This document shows positions 41,365 to 49,499 of a DNA stretch of 49,499 nt, one piece after another. Source of the DNA: Pseudomonadota bacterium (GTDB lineage: Bacteria; Bdellovibrionota; Bdellovibrionia; Bdellovibrionales; JACTMU01). The translations under genes were made by a program, and so were the position numbers. The stretch covers positions 1-49,499 of the forward strand of contig JACTMU010000071.1 of the NCBI GenBank assembly GCA_014584465.1, in the 5' to 3' direction. The stretch's first letter is position 1; each line of letters begins with the position of its first letter. Below the pieces are notes generated by a model. The model saw only the letters and a program-made list of their open reading frames with translations. It searched no databases and had not been told where the DNA came from.

Positions 41365-44055
41365 ATGATGAAGTATCTGATTCTCATTACAGCTCTATTG
41401 CTTTCAACCTCTCAAATTTTAGCCACTCCCCTTCTTTACGATTCCGATTTAAGCCAGAAAGACCTTCAACTCTTCTTGTATAAAGAGACCGATTTTCGGA
41501 TCACCGCTCTCAAAAAACATGCGGGCTTTCACCGATTTGAACTGCGTCGTGTCCGTACCGATCTTGTTCGATTCTCTACCAATGCCCAGGTTGAGGAGGA
41601 GTACAAGACGTTTGAACTCGATCTTTTTGAAAATGAATCCTTCAATATTAAGTTCAAACGTCTGTTCAACCAACTCAATGGTATCATCTCCTGGGTGGGC
41701 CATGTTGAAGGCGATCACCACAGTCTTGCCGTCCTCACGGAACGCGATGGTCACATGGCCGGTGAGATTCATACCTTTGGCAAAGTCTTTTCAATAAAAC
41801 CGATTGCCAAAGAGTGGATCGCCATTCGTGAACTCAAATCTGAACTGATACAATCCCAAGCAGACGATCAAATCATCGTCGAGCAGCACCAAAGTGACGC
41901 CCACCCTTCCGATCTTCACACATCCTCTCTTGAAAATGATGGAAGAGTCATCGATGTCTACGTCTTCTTTAACGACGAAGCCTTTGCGGGATCCAGTGAC
42001 ATAGTCACAGAGATCTCAAATGATATGGCCTTTACCAACGCGGCGCTCGACTCGAGTTGCACGGAGACCTATCTGCGCCTACTTGGAACTCAACAGATCA
42101 CCTTTGCCGAATCAGGGCAGATTCAGGACGACACTGAGGCCTTTGCAGATCGCTATGATGGAAACATAGATTCAATTCATGACACACTCGACGCGCAAGG
42201 GGCCGATCTTGCCCAACTTTGGGTCGAAAATGTCTCGACCGGTTTCGACGGATCCTCAACGGTCAGCGCTTGTGGTGCTGGGATCACCTCCCTTCCCTTT
42301 CCAGGAAATGCACCGGTTTTTTCGATCAAAGTGCGACCATGTTCATCCTATGCTACAGCCCATGAGTTTGGCCACAACTTCACGGTACTTCACGATCGAT
42401 TTCAATGTTATGGCACACAACTTCAAGCCAACTACCCTCAAGAGACTGGATGGGGCTTTGTCAATCTCAATGAGAAGATTCGTGATATCATGTCCTATGA
42501 TACCGAATGCAATGTTCACGGCTTTAGCTGCACCCGACTTCCCTACTTTTCCAATCCTCGAATCTTTCTCAATGGCCAACCCTTCGGGATCACAACTCAA
42601 GCAGATGCCGCTACCCAGATCATTCGAAACAAAATTCATATTGCAAGAATTCATGGCGCAAAGACGACTCCATCTGAACCCACCTTCTCGCTTTGCGCTG
42701 AGACCACTGCGAACTCTCTTAAGATTGATAAGTGTTTCATCGCAACTGCTGCCTACGGAAGCTTTCTCGATCCCCACGTCACTCAGTTTCGTCAATTTCG
42801 AGATCACTTTCTCTCCCAAACCAAATGGGGGCGGAAGTGGATCGATCTCTACTATAGATATTCCCCAGGGTGGGCTCAACTTCTTAGAGATCATGCGTGG
42901 CTAAAGCCTCTTGCCAGAGCAATCCTTGGATTCATTCTCGTTGGCATTGAACATCCCTGGCTTGTTGCAGCGATGTTTCTTCTTCTCTTGCTATTGATCG
43001 CACATCTCATGCAACCCATTTCTTTTCGAAGGGGGGCTAGAACCAACTCACTTCTTGCTCTAGCCCTACTCACCCTATCTCTTCTTCACCCCTTTGATCT
43101 TGAGGCCTCCTACCACAATCCATCGCTCTTTCGCCACAACCTACACAATCCCTCATCGCTTCCTCTCATGGAGAGCTCTCACTCACTTGCCTTAGACACC
43201 TCCAACTACTCCCGCACCTATAAGACAGCCAACCGCGACATCAACACGTCACAGACCAACTTTGCAAGCACTCTCTCCTATGTGATGTACAGCCCCTACT
43301 TCTCATTAGGCTTAGAGGCCACCCTGCCGGCCACTGAGAAGTTCTCGCGTACGATGGCTCTTGGGAATGTGGATGAGTGGGAAGTTTCCCACCAATCCTA
43401 CAAATTTATGGGATCCTTTGGCCTTGAAAACCTCCTCTTTGGTCTCGGTGTGGTTGATAAGAGAGACACTTTAGTTCGCGATGCCATTACGACCGATTGG
43501 AACGTGGTCAGTACAACTCACATCGAAGAAGAACTTCTTGGTCTCTTTGGAGGTCGCCTCACAGTCTACAAACCTCTCTCCATTGGGGGTCTCATTGAAT
43601 ATGGCCAACGCACGTCAACCGATGCCGCCACCGCAAACGTAACCAAGTTTTCAGGAAGCTTTGGGTTTTCTTCAAACGACAAGGACATGCCCCTCAAGAA
43701 GGCCGACCTTACCTACATCTTTGTGCCCGAGTCTATCTTCTCTGAATCTGATCCCATGGGGCCAACTTGGAATTCGAAAAAAAATGGCTATGACTTGGAT
43801 GTCGAGGTTGGCTTTGATCTCGACATGCTCTTAAAATCCATTAACCTAGGCGCAGAATATGAGACCCTTACCTACAAAGGCCTCAATGGTGAGGGTGACA
43901 CCGCCACAGAGACCAACCTCTATCTTCGCCTTGGCATGGGATTTCTCAACAACCTCCTCACCGTGAAGGTGGAGTCTCTTCAGAGGTCCATTCGCTACTC
44001 GGTGACCGAGGAGACCGCTCAATCTCTACACCTCTTGGCCGCCTATCTTTTCTAG
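41365..44055 (+). CDS. Exported reprolysin-like metalloprotease fused to a CFI-box and beta-barrel
   Basis: An 896-aa multidomain surface protein. Signal peptide (residues 1-20), a propeptide-like region to about 190, then a metzincin protease of the M12B/reprolysin type: TAHEFGHNFTVLHD (zinc ligands His333, His337, His343) with Met-turn DIMSYD. A CFI-box follows (CFIATAAYGS, Cys457; then RQFRDHFL and YRYSPGWAQLL), then a hydrophobic segment (~512-548). A second signal-like sequence (LLALALLTLSLLHPFDLEA, ~558-580) precedes some 310 residues with alternating strands ending LHLLAAYLF, as in outer-membrane barrels. The second signal suggests that a protease gene and a porin-like gene have fused. 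It starts one base after the lipoprotein gene. Confidence 0.82.
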   Translation: MMKYLILITALLLSTSQILATPLLYDSDLSQKDLQLFLYKETDFRITALKKHAGFHRFELRRVRTDLVRFSTNAQVEEEYKTFELDLFENESFNIKFKRLFNQLNGIISWVGHVEGDHHSLAVLTERDGHMAGEIHTFGKVFSIKPIAKEWIAIRELKSELIQSQADDQIIVEQHQSDAHPSDLHTSSLENDGRVIDVYVFFNDEAFAGSSDIVTEISNDMAFTNAALDSSCTETYLRLLGTQQITFAESGQIQDDTEAFADRYDGNIDSIHDTLDAQGADLAQLWVENVSTGFDGSSTVSACGAGITSLPFPGNAPVFSIKVRPCSSYATAHEFGHNFTVLHDRFQCYGTQLQANYPQETGWGFVNLNEKIRDIMSYDTECNVHGFSCTRLPYFSNPRIFLNGQPFGITTQADAATQIIRNKIHIARIHGAKTTPSEPTFSLCAETTANSLKIDKCFIATAAYGSFLDPHVTQFRQFRDHFLSQTKWGRKWIDLYYRYSPGWAQLLRDHAWLKPLARAILGFILVGIEHPWLVAAMFLLLLLLIAHLMQPISFRRGARTNSLLALALLTLSLLHPFDLEASYHNPSLFRHNLHNPSSLPLMESSHSLALDTSNYSRTYKTANRDINTSQTNFASTLSYVMYSPYFSLGLEATLPATEKFSRTMALGNVDEWEVSHQSYKFMGSFGLENLLFGLGVVDKRDTLVRDAITTDWNVVSTTHIEEELLGLFGGRLTVYKPLSIGGLIEYGQRTSTDAATANVTKFSGSFGFSSNDKDMPLKKADLTYIFVPESIFSESDPMGPTWNSKKNGYDLDVEVGFDLDMLLKSINLGAEYETLTYKGLNGEGDTATETNLYLRLGMGFLNNLLTVKVESLQRSIRYSVTEETAQSLHLLAAYLF

Positions 44056-44474
44056 GCATGGCTCTTCCTACTCATAAATCTATTCCCACCTGAAGGACAT
44101 CGCCGACCAGCCAGCCTCTTCGATGCCAAACTGGGTAGAGGTACCCCCTTTGGCTTTGTATCTGGATCCGAAGTTAGATGTAGTGTTTTTGGGTTGACTA
44201 CGGAAAACTACTATTGCAATTCGATTGCACTAGATTGGAGTGAATCAGATGATTTAAGAAACTAGACTTTCAAAAGTCGTTGCGCAGTAAAGTTTTATCC
44301 TGATACGATGGAAGGCCAAAAAATGTCTCTCCTGAAAGTAATCTTTTCAATCCAATCTCTTGATCCTGTACGATTCTATAGAAATCCAGTATGTTTGCAC
44401 TAAAGATTAATTATTGATGAGGCCTTCTCGGATCTTGCTATAACTTGAGTTCCTTTGAAACAAAGAGGTTATCT
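44056..44474. other. Intergenic region upstream of the exported trio
   Basis: No gene seen over about 419 bases. TTGACT near 44194 and the extended -10 promoter at 44414-44444 are the only candidate sites. AT-rich in its second half. Confidence 0.4.
44414..44444 (+). promoter_or_regulatory. Putative extended -10 promoter of the exported trio
   Basis: TTGATG (44414-44419), then TGCTATAAC with TATAAC at 44439-44444; spacer 19 bases, compensated by the TG extension. Transcription would start around 44451, which rules out TTG 44445 as the translation start and supports ATG 44475. Confidence 0.45.
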
Positions 44475-46067
44475 ATGAATCTATTTAAAGTACTTCTCTT
44501 GAACGTTGTCCAAAGGTACACCTTTTTGCATTGGGTCACATTGCTATCCATAGGACTTTTGATTTCATCCGCAAATGCCGATTCCAATTCGGAACGATCG
44601 TCCAACTCCGACAGTTCCTGCAGTGCGAATGCGATGAGCTGCGAAGATATTGATCGTCTCGAAGCGGAGATTTGCGATACAACCTCCTATTTCAAACAGT
44701 GTCAATATCGATTGAAGCATGCTCATTTCAATGACCTTCAAACCTACTTAAGAGATCGAAACCTCACGGTCCTTGGCTCTAACTCTCAAGATCGTCTCTT
44801 TCTTATGGGTGATGGAAAGACCATCGAATTTTGGCTTGACAACCCGACTCGAAGAAAAGTTTTGATTGATGCCATTGTCCGATTTGATCAGGATCGACCA
44901 GTTGATCTTGTCACTCTTTCTATAAAGATCTTTGCAGTGAGGGATTCATCCGAGTCGGGCGCAAGTTTCGATCCTGTTCGCGCTGTGACAAGCTTTGTGG
45001 ATTCTTTGGACCTCTCTTACAATTTCGCAAATCAAAAAATGACTCTGGACACAAGCTTTAGTGGCATTGACGTAGACAAGATTCTCAAGGTTGGCAACAA
45101 TGCAGATGTGATCTCTGAGGTTCTTACGATTCCCCTTCCTCAGGTTGCTCATGACTCATCCATTGCCGTATCAAATCAATCAAGCTATTTTATTGATACA
45201 GGCGCTGTGAATGCTGAAAAACTCAAAGATGGAGTTGTGATCAAAGGACAAGCCTATCTACCTGGTGGAGAAGAGAATATTGTGGTCATTGAAGACTTCT
45301 CTTTTGAATTCGGCGTTCCTGTTTACGAGGTTCAAAACTATAAGAACATCACGGTTCAAGAACTTAGACGAAACACGATCAAGCAAATGAGAATTCAGAA
45401 AGGGAATTACATTCCATTTTTTAGAAGTGACCTCATGCACTTGGCAACTGAAAAGAGTAAAGGGGCACTTTCATTCAAAAATATTCGAAAAAATGAACGA
45501 TCTACGATCTATGGTTTGATCGGTGCATTTGACAATGGAAATGATTTCTCTGCCTCAAAAGTAGAAAGAGAAGGCGTGAACGTTTCCAATCGTGAAAATG
45601 GACGAAAACGCATCTCCATTTCTGAGGAGATGTTGAATCTGGCACCCATAGACCCCAAGCGTGTCTGCAATTCACTCGAGGTGGATCTCATTGAAAATCA
45701 GTTTGGAACCCTGTCATTTAGCATTGGCTTCAATCCGCTCCTTGCGCGAAAAGATAATGTTGATTTAGTGGTGAAGACTCGGATGGAGTTAAAAAGAATT
45801 GGTCTTTTTCGTCCATGGAAACATGAAGATTTCCTAACCACAGAGAAACTCTTCACTCATGACGCCCTTGTTTCTGACCTTCCACTGGATGCCTTTACAG
45901 AAAAGAAGGAGATCCCATTTGAAATTTTAGTTGAAGAACAAGATAAGATCTTTGAGCGTAGAAAAGAGTCTGGGGATCGAAACATTAAGCGCTTCAAGTG
46001 TGAACGCAAGGGATTCTTCTATCCACAAATGGACGGTGGAAAGATTGTGCTGTTGGACCCTAAATGA
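44475..46067 (+). CDS. Exported protein of unknown family (trio gene 1)
   Basis: A 530-aa protein with signal peptide FLHWVTLLSIGLLISSANA. A serine-rich stretch with SSCSANAMSCEDIDRLEAEI and several cysteines follows, then a long mixed alpha/beta body (VDLVTLSIKIFAVRDSSESG, VIKGQAYLPGGEENIVVIED). I recognise no family; a remote similarity in layout to secretin-associated proteins cannot be tested by eye. GAGG lies ahead of ATG 44475. It overlaps gene 2 by four bases (ATGA). Gene order, overlaps and a signal on all three proteins suggest one envelope-located complex. Confidence 0.65.
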   Translation: MNLFKVLLLNVVQRYTFLHWVTLLSIGLLISSANADSNSERSSNSDSSCSANAMSCEDIDRLEAEICDTTSYFKQCQYRLKHAHFNDLQTYLRDRNLTVLGSNSQDRLFLMGDGKTIEFWLDNPTRRKVLIDAIVRFDQDRPVDLVTLSIKIFAVRDSSESGASFDPVRAVTSFVDSLDLSYNFANQKMTLDTSFSGIDVDKILKVGNNADVISEVLTIPLPQVAHDSSIAVSNQSSYFIDTGAVNAEKLKDGVVIKGQAYLPGGEENIVVIEDFSFEFGVPVYEVQNYKNITVQELRRNTIKQMRIQKGNYIPFFRSDLMHLATEKSKGALSFKNIRKNERSTIYGLIGAFDNGNDFSASKVEREGVNVSNRENGRKRISISEEMLNLAPIDPKRVCNSLEVDLIENQFGTLSFSIGFNPLLARKDNVDLVVKTRMELKRIGLFRPWKHEDFLTTEKLFTHDALVSDLPLDAFTEKKEIPFEILVEEQDKIFERRKESGDRNIKRFKCERKGFFYPQMDGGKIVLLDPK

Positions 46068-47209
46068 GAGGAACATTCCAAAAAATGTTGTTGCATACTC
46101 GAAGAACACTCCTTCTTGCTCTTATGTCCTTGAACATGACGCCGTTTGTCGTGAGAGCCAGAGAACTTCCGCCTCTCTTTAAGACGATTCCTCGCGCAGA
46201 TTCGGTCATCAGTGAGGCACGGAGTCTCATCAAAACACGCATTCGAGGGCTCTTCAACACCTACTCTTATGATCTCACAGAAAACGAGTCTGATATAGGA
46301 TTTGAGACATCCATCTATTTTCACTCTCAGCTTGAAATGAAATGTGCATCAAGGGAGATCCCAAAGCAGGGCCTTGTTGCCACGATTCACTACAGCATGG
46401 AACGGGGTGACGGCGTCCTTCGAGAAACGTTCACCTATATAGGATGTTCTCCCGATGAGGGAATGGTCGAGGTCATTGAAACTCGTGGCCGGGATCTCAA
46501 GGGCATACCTAAGGATCAATTGGTTCGAAGTCTTAGTGTTGACACGCGATCTTTTGAGCTCAAAGAAAATGAGACCAGAAGATTTTATGGTCTTTATGAT
46601 CTGCAGAACGTAGAGATCTTTACAACCCTCATTGAAAAACCATCTGAACTTAACGAGTCAGCCCAATTTTATGTCCGAACCATCGACTTCCTTTCCATGG
46701 CACTTGAGAGAGATGCATCTGAAGACAACATCCGATGGCGCTGCTCTCTCTCGCCAATAACCTTTACAGATAAAAAAGAGAGTGGAAGCCATGGACCAAG
46801 GCACTATCGACTTTGGCGTCCTGAAAGGGTTTCAGGTCGATCTATGGAGGAACTTCAGGTCGAATATCAAAAGCGCCCATCTGAACATTTGACCTTCTTG
46901 AGTTCAAAAAGCACCTCGCCAATCTCAGAGAATGCCTTTCAAAAGGAATTTACCGAATCGATCCTCAATTTGACCATGTCGGAAGTTGCGGCGATGGTGG
47001 AGTACATCATCTACACTTTTCCTTCAGTTGAGGAGAAGGGCGTCAGCAAGCTGAAATCGGCCAGACTGATTCAAGAATTGCAGAATCAAGTCAGGTTGAT
47101 CGAGAGAAGAACAAACCTTGATGCAGTCGTTGACTATCTGAGATCCTTGATCAATGCGATCGATAGTGAGACCATCCTTATTGAGGATCGTCGACAGAAG
47201 GAACGGTGA
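46064..47209 (+). CDS. Exported protein of unknown family (trio gene 2)
   Basis: A 381-aa protein; signal peptide TRRTLLLALMSLNMTPFVVRA. The body is mixed alpha/beta with three cysteines (MKCASREI, YIGCSPDE, WRCSLSPI) that could form disulfides in the periplasm, and ends in a helical region (EVAAMVEYIIYTFPSVEEKG, VRLIERRTNLDAVVDYLRSL). Family not recognised. It overlaps gene 1 (ATGA) and gene 3 (GTGA). ATG 46064 lacks a clear ribosome-binding site, as expected for coupled translation; ATG 46085 is an alternative. Confidence 0.65.
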   Translation: MRGTFQKMLLHTRRTLLLALMSLNMTPFVVRARELPPLFKTIPRADSVISEARSLIKTRIRGLFNTYSYDLTENESDIGFETSIYFHSQLEMKCASREIPKQGLVATIHYSMERGDGVLRETFTYIGCSPDEGMVEVIETRGRDLKGIPKDQLVRSLSVDTRSFELKENETRRFYGLYDLQNVEIFTTLIEKPSELNESAQFYVRTIDFLSMALERDASEDNIRWRCSLSPITFTDKKESGSHGPRHYRLWRPERVSGRSMEELQVEYQKRPSEHLTFLSSKSTSPISENAFQKEFTESILNLTMSEVAAMVEYIIYTFPSVEEKGVSKLKSARLIQELQNQVRLIERRTNLDAVVDYLRSLINAIDSETILIEDRRQKER

Positions 47210-48102
47210 TCTCGATGATCATGAGATTTGCCATTTCGTTTCTTATTGTGATTGGTTTTGAAATCGTTCTTGGAGAACCACGTCGAGAAGATCCTAGTAA
47301 ACTTCTCAATGTGACTTTTGACGGTGCCGTCATCTACCAGCTTCTCTTTGGGGACTTTCAAAGAGAAAACTATATGGCTGAGGTCACAAAAGAGAGCCAA
47401 GTCGAGTTTGAAGGGCAAAACTGCAGGGTGCATCTCTTTTCACAGGGATCTCAAGCTTACTCCCATCTGAATTCAGGAAGTTGGATCAACGGCGAAGTGC
47501 GGTTTTCAATTTGCGTCACGCAGTTCAAAGAGGATCTCTACAAAGATGATCCCCTGCCTCACTTGGAGAAGTTTCATATCCTTGAGGAGATCTTCTATGA
47601 GTTTAATGGAAAGCTTGTAACTCAAATCTCTATAGATCGAGTTGGAACTCAGATCGATCTATCCAGTGTCGAACAACTGTGGAACTTTGATTTCCCGAAG
47701 CCCTCAAACGCAGATGATGAATACAGGCTGACTATTTTGGCTCAACCGATCTATGGAGAACTTTTCTACAGTAGACGTAAGCGAGTGACCTCGGTGGCTC
47801 TCAATGAGCGTGGCGAAGGGATCCTGATCTCTGAACAGCCCATAGACCTCGACATGCTTCGAAGCCGCAGAACTCTCGAGTGGGTGAATTGCAGTCAATG
47901 CGGCGACGTACCACAGCTTGCTGTCGTAGAAGATGTCAAAGAGCCCAACTACCACCCTCAGACCTATTTTATCGGATCTCAAGAGGTTGGACGTGGCAGT
48001 TTTCTTGCCATCCTCAACCAGGCCTTTGCCGGACCCCTGGTCGGCATTGGAAAGGGTCTAAAGAAGCACCTCATCTCCAATCTGAACTGGCCCAACCGAT
48101 AG
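47206..48102 (+). CDS. Exported protein of unknown family (trio gene 3)
   Basis: A 298-aa protein; the signal peptide MRFAISFLIVIGFEIVLG begins at the third possible start. Beta-rich body with cysteines in GQNCRVHLF, RFSICVTQF and the pair WVNCSQCGDVP, and a C-terminal amphipathic helix (FLAILNQAFAGPLVGIGKGL). GTG 47206 overlaps the gene 2 stop; ATG 47215 and 47221 follow in frame. Family not recognised. Ends immediately before a long inverted repeat. Confidence 0.65.
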   Translation: MISMIMRFAISFLIVIGFEIVLGEPRREDPSKLLNVTFDGAVIYQLLFGDFQRENYMAEVTKESQVEFEGQNCRVHLFSQGSQAYSHLNSGSWINGEVRFSICVTQFKEDLYKDDPLPHLEKFHILEEIFYEFNGKLVTQISIDRVGTQIDLSSVEQLWNFDFPKPSNADDEYRLTILAQPIYGELFYSRRKRVTSVALNERGEGILISEQPIDLDMLRSRRTLEWVNCSQCGDVPQLAVVEDVKEPNYHPQTYFIGSQEVGRGSFLAILNQAFAGPLVGIGKGLKKHLISNLNWPNR

Positions 48103-48106
48103 TTCG

Positions 48107-48163
48107 TAGGTGCCAGGCGTATTTTTCGGATGCAGTGAATCCGAAAAATACGCCTGGCACCTA
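48107..48163. repeat. Perfect 25-bp inverted repeat with GTGCCAGGC ends
   Basis: TAGGTGCCAGGCGTATTTTT with CGGAT forms a perfect 25-base arm (48107-48131), a 7-base loop GCAGTGA, and the exact complement to 48163. It has the size and symmetry of a REP/BIME-type palindrome, and its outer motif GGTGCCAGGC is shared with GTGCCTGGCACC at about 25438. It lies between the trio and the phosphoesterase and could also act as a terminator or mRNA-stabilising hairpin. Confidence 0.9.
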
Positions 48164-48193
48164 GTGCAGAAGTTTTGCTAGAATCGCAGAGCT

Positions 48194-49378
48194 ATGATTT
48201 GGAAGTGGATTGTCTTTGTGACAGTGATCACGCTTTTGATGGGATCGGGTCATCTCTATCTCTATCGTAAGATGGTGCGGAACTCTGGGCTTTCGAGGGG
48301 GCTTCAGAGGGCCTCTCAGATTGCCATTTTGATCATTCTCCTTGGTTTCCCACTCAGCCGTTGGCTCAATCGAAATGGGATCGACACCGTGGTCTTCACC
48401 CCGCTCTTCCTGTGGATCGGACTGGCTTTCTTTCTTACACTCTATTTCTTTGCTGCCGATGTTTTTCTTATCTTCTATCGAGTCACGCTTTATGTTCGAA
48501 ATAGACTCAGGCCCTCTCAAATGTCCAAAGTTCAGCTTGATGACCCCGTTCGCCGCCAGTTCATTCACCGCTCTTTGGCCGCTGGGGGGCTCTTCTCCTC
48601 AACCTCCATTCATGCCTTCGGTTATCAAGAGGCGTTTGATCCTAAGATCGTAAAGATTGAAGTTCCGATCTTAAATCTCCCTTTAGAATTTGAACGATTT
48701 CGTATTGCGCAGATTACAGATCTCCACGTCGGCCCGATCATCAAAAGAGATTTTGTGGAAAAAGTTGTCGATTTGGTGAATGAAACGAAACCCAATATGG
48801 TTGCATTGACCGGAGACTTTGTGGATGGCTCGGTCACAGATCTCCAACACGATGTCGAACCACTTGGTAAAATCCGCTGTCCAGAGGGAATTTATTTTGT
48901 CACAGGAAATCACGAATTCTACTCAGACGCCGATCCCTGGTGTGACCATTTTTCAAAAATGGGATTTCAAGTCCTAAGAAACGAGATGAGAACCCTAAAG
49001 AGATCTGAAGCCTCTCTTCAAATTGCTGGCATTGAGGATTGGTCCTCGTCCGATCTAGGAGTTGGCCCCGATCTCAACGAAGCGCTTAAGGAGCGAGATC
49101 CCAGGTACCCAACCATTCTTCTTGCTCATCAACCTAAAGGATTTGAAGAAGCCTCTCTTTTGGGAGTGGATCTGCAGATCTCAGGACACACCCATGGTGG
49201 TCAAATTTGGCCACTCCCCTACGTTGTACCTCTTTTTATGCCCTACGTCCGTGGGCTCCACCGGTTGGGCTCCAGTCACATCTACGTCAGTTGCGGAACT
49301 GGTTTTTGGGGACCACTCATGAGGCTAGGAGCTCCCTCAGAAATCACGCTCCTAGAGCTCCGTCGCGGTGGGGGTTGA
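48194..49378 (+). CDS. Membrane-anchored calcineurin-like metallophosphoesterase (YkuE-like)
   Basis: A 394-aa protein with three or four N-terminal membrane helices (WIVFVTVITLLMGSG, ASQIAILIILLGFPLS, TPLFLWIGLAFFLTLYF) and a large soluble phosphoesterase domain from residue ~145. The dimetal motifs are all present: ITDLHVG, ALTGDFVDG, VTGNHEFY, LLAHQP and SGHTHGGQIWPL. Such proteins hydrolyse phosphodiesters or UDP-sugar lipids at the membrane; the substrate is not predictable. The start lacks a strong ribosome-binding site; ATG 48194 sits 31 bases after the inverted repeat. Confidence 0.88.
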   Translation: MIWKWIVFVTVITLLMGSGHLYLYRKMVRNSGLSRGLQRASQIAILIILLGFPLSRWLNRNGIDTVVFTPLFLWIGLAFFLTLYFFAADVFLIFYRVTLYVRNRLRPSQMSKVQLDDPVRRQFIHRSLAAGGLFSSTSIHAFGYQEAFDPKIVKIEVPILNLPLEFERFRIAQITDLHVGPIIKRDFVEKVVDLVNETKPNMVALTGDFVDGSVTDLQHDVEPLGKIRCPEGIYFVTGNHEFYSDADPWCDHFSKMGFQVLRNEMRTLKRSEASLQIAGIEDWSSSDLGVGPDLNEALKERDPRYPTILLAHQPKGFEEASLLGVDLQISGHTHGGQIWPLPYVVPLFMPYVRGLHRLGSSHIYVSCGTGFWGPLMRLGAPSEITLLELRRGGG

Positions 49379-49408
49379 AACCCAGATCCGGGCTCAAACT
49401 CAGTCAAT

Positions 49409-49490
49409 GACCGGGCCCCAAGGACCCGGCATGGACTTGCCCCCTCAAAGGGGGCTGTTGGTGCCGCCTTTGGACCCTGAAGGGCCCCCA
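49409..49490. other. GC-rich hairpins at the right edge
   Basis: CCGGGCCCCAAGGACCCGG and GCCCCCTCAAAGGGGGC are strong inverted repeats in a GC-rich stretch unlike the rest of the window. No T run follows, so terminator function is uncertain. The window ends before any further gene can be judged. Confidence 0.45.
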
Positions 49491-49499
49491 AACAGGTTC

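Noticed and set aside
42343-42894. 183-codon minus-strand frame inside the protease gene
   Set aside because: Lies opposite the HEFGHNFTVLHD catalytic region, which is plainly coding on the plus strand.
44445-44474. TTG 44445 as start of trio gene 1
   Set aside because: It overlaps the predicted transcription start; the residues before ATG 44475 are not signal-like.
1-49499. CRISPR arrays, tRNA or rRNA genes, phage structural genes
   Set aside because: No regularly spaced direct repeats, no cloverleaf-like sequences and no rRNA segments were noticed by eye; a computational scan was not possible.

Overview
The window looks like chromosomal DNA (GC in the mid-40s to about 50 percent by eye) from a Gram-negative, didermic bacterium, most probably a relative of Bdellovibrio (phylum Bdellovibrionota). 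This is inferred from lipoproteins whose signal ends in an atypical YQNCGG lipobox, from genes for outer-membrane work (BamD-like, LolA-like, beta-barrels, MltG), and from the order rplU-rpmA-obgE-nadD/rsfS-rlmH-gpmI. No rRNA, tRNA, CRISPR array or complete transposase gene was seen.

Layout. 1-5450: two exported lipoprotein genes share promoter, signal and acidic linker but carry unrelated modules (a DUF4038-type barrel and a BNR/Asp-box propeller). The second is split by an exact 14-bp tandem duplication. Decayed genes lie between them. 5854-10917: a surface-sugar cluster (two CDP-paratose-epimerase-like SDRs, a GT-C membrane transferase, a GT2 transferase). 11080-17929: a housekeeping block (L21, L27, ObgE, a NadD-RsfS fusion, RlmH, GpmI, BamD-like, a TPR protein, HPRT). 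17947-20747, minus strand: RimO, YajQ, a LolA-like protein and a possible 25-aa membrane peptide. 21207-27392, minus strand: ComF, a 912-aa exported protein with a Vps62-like region, a mobile mystery A/B pair (HTH plus Fic) whose Fic gene is frameshifted at a G7 run, and a PPC/DUF296 protein. 27694-30111: a TPP riboswitch controlling thiC and thi4; this Thi4 carries a cysteine where single-turnover enzymes do. 30259-33584, minus strand: BatE-like TPR/SH3 protein, cyclic-nucleotide-binding protein, AI-2E family permease, ATP-grasp enzyme. 33792-40100: an arginine/ornithine succinyl-transfer catabolic operon (aminotransferase, M20 deacylase, AstA, AstD) followed by mltG. 40251-44055: a propeller lipoprotein and a secreted reprolysin-like metalloprotease fused through a CFI-box and a membrane segment to a beta-barrel. 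44475-48102: three overlapping genes for exported proteins of unknown family. 48194-49378: a membrane-anchored metallophosphoesterase.

The most notable non-coding structure is a family of palindromic MITE-like elements with ends GGGGCTGTCCGGTAATT. Two complete copies (27420-27554 and 30115-30259) have exact 6-bp target duplications (TATGTA, TAACTA). Two more left ends are also preceded by TANNTA, and diverged pieces lie elsewhere. One complete copy sits exactly between two convergent stop codons, and one sits in the leader of the PPC gene.
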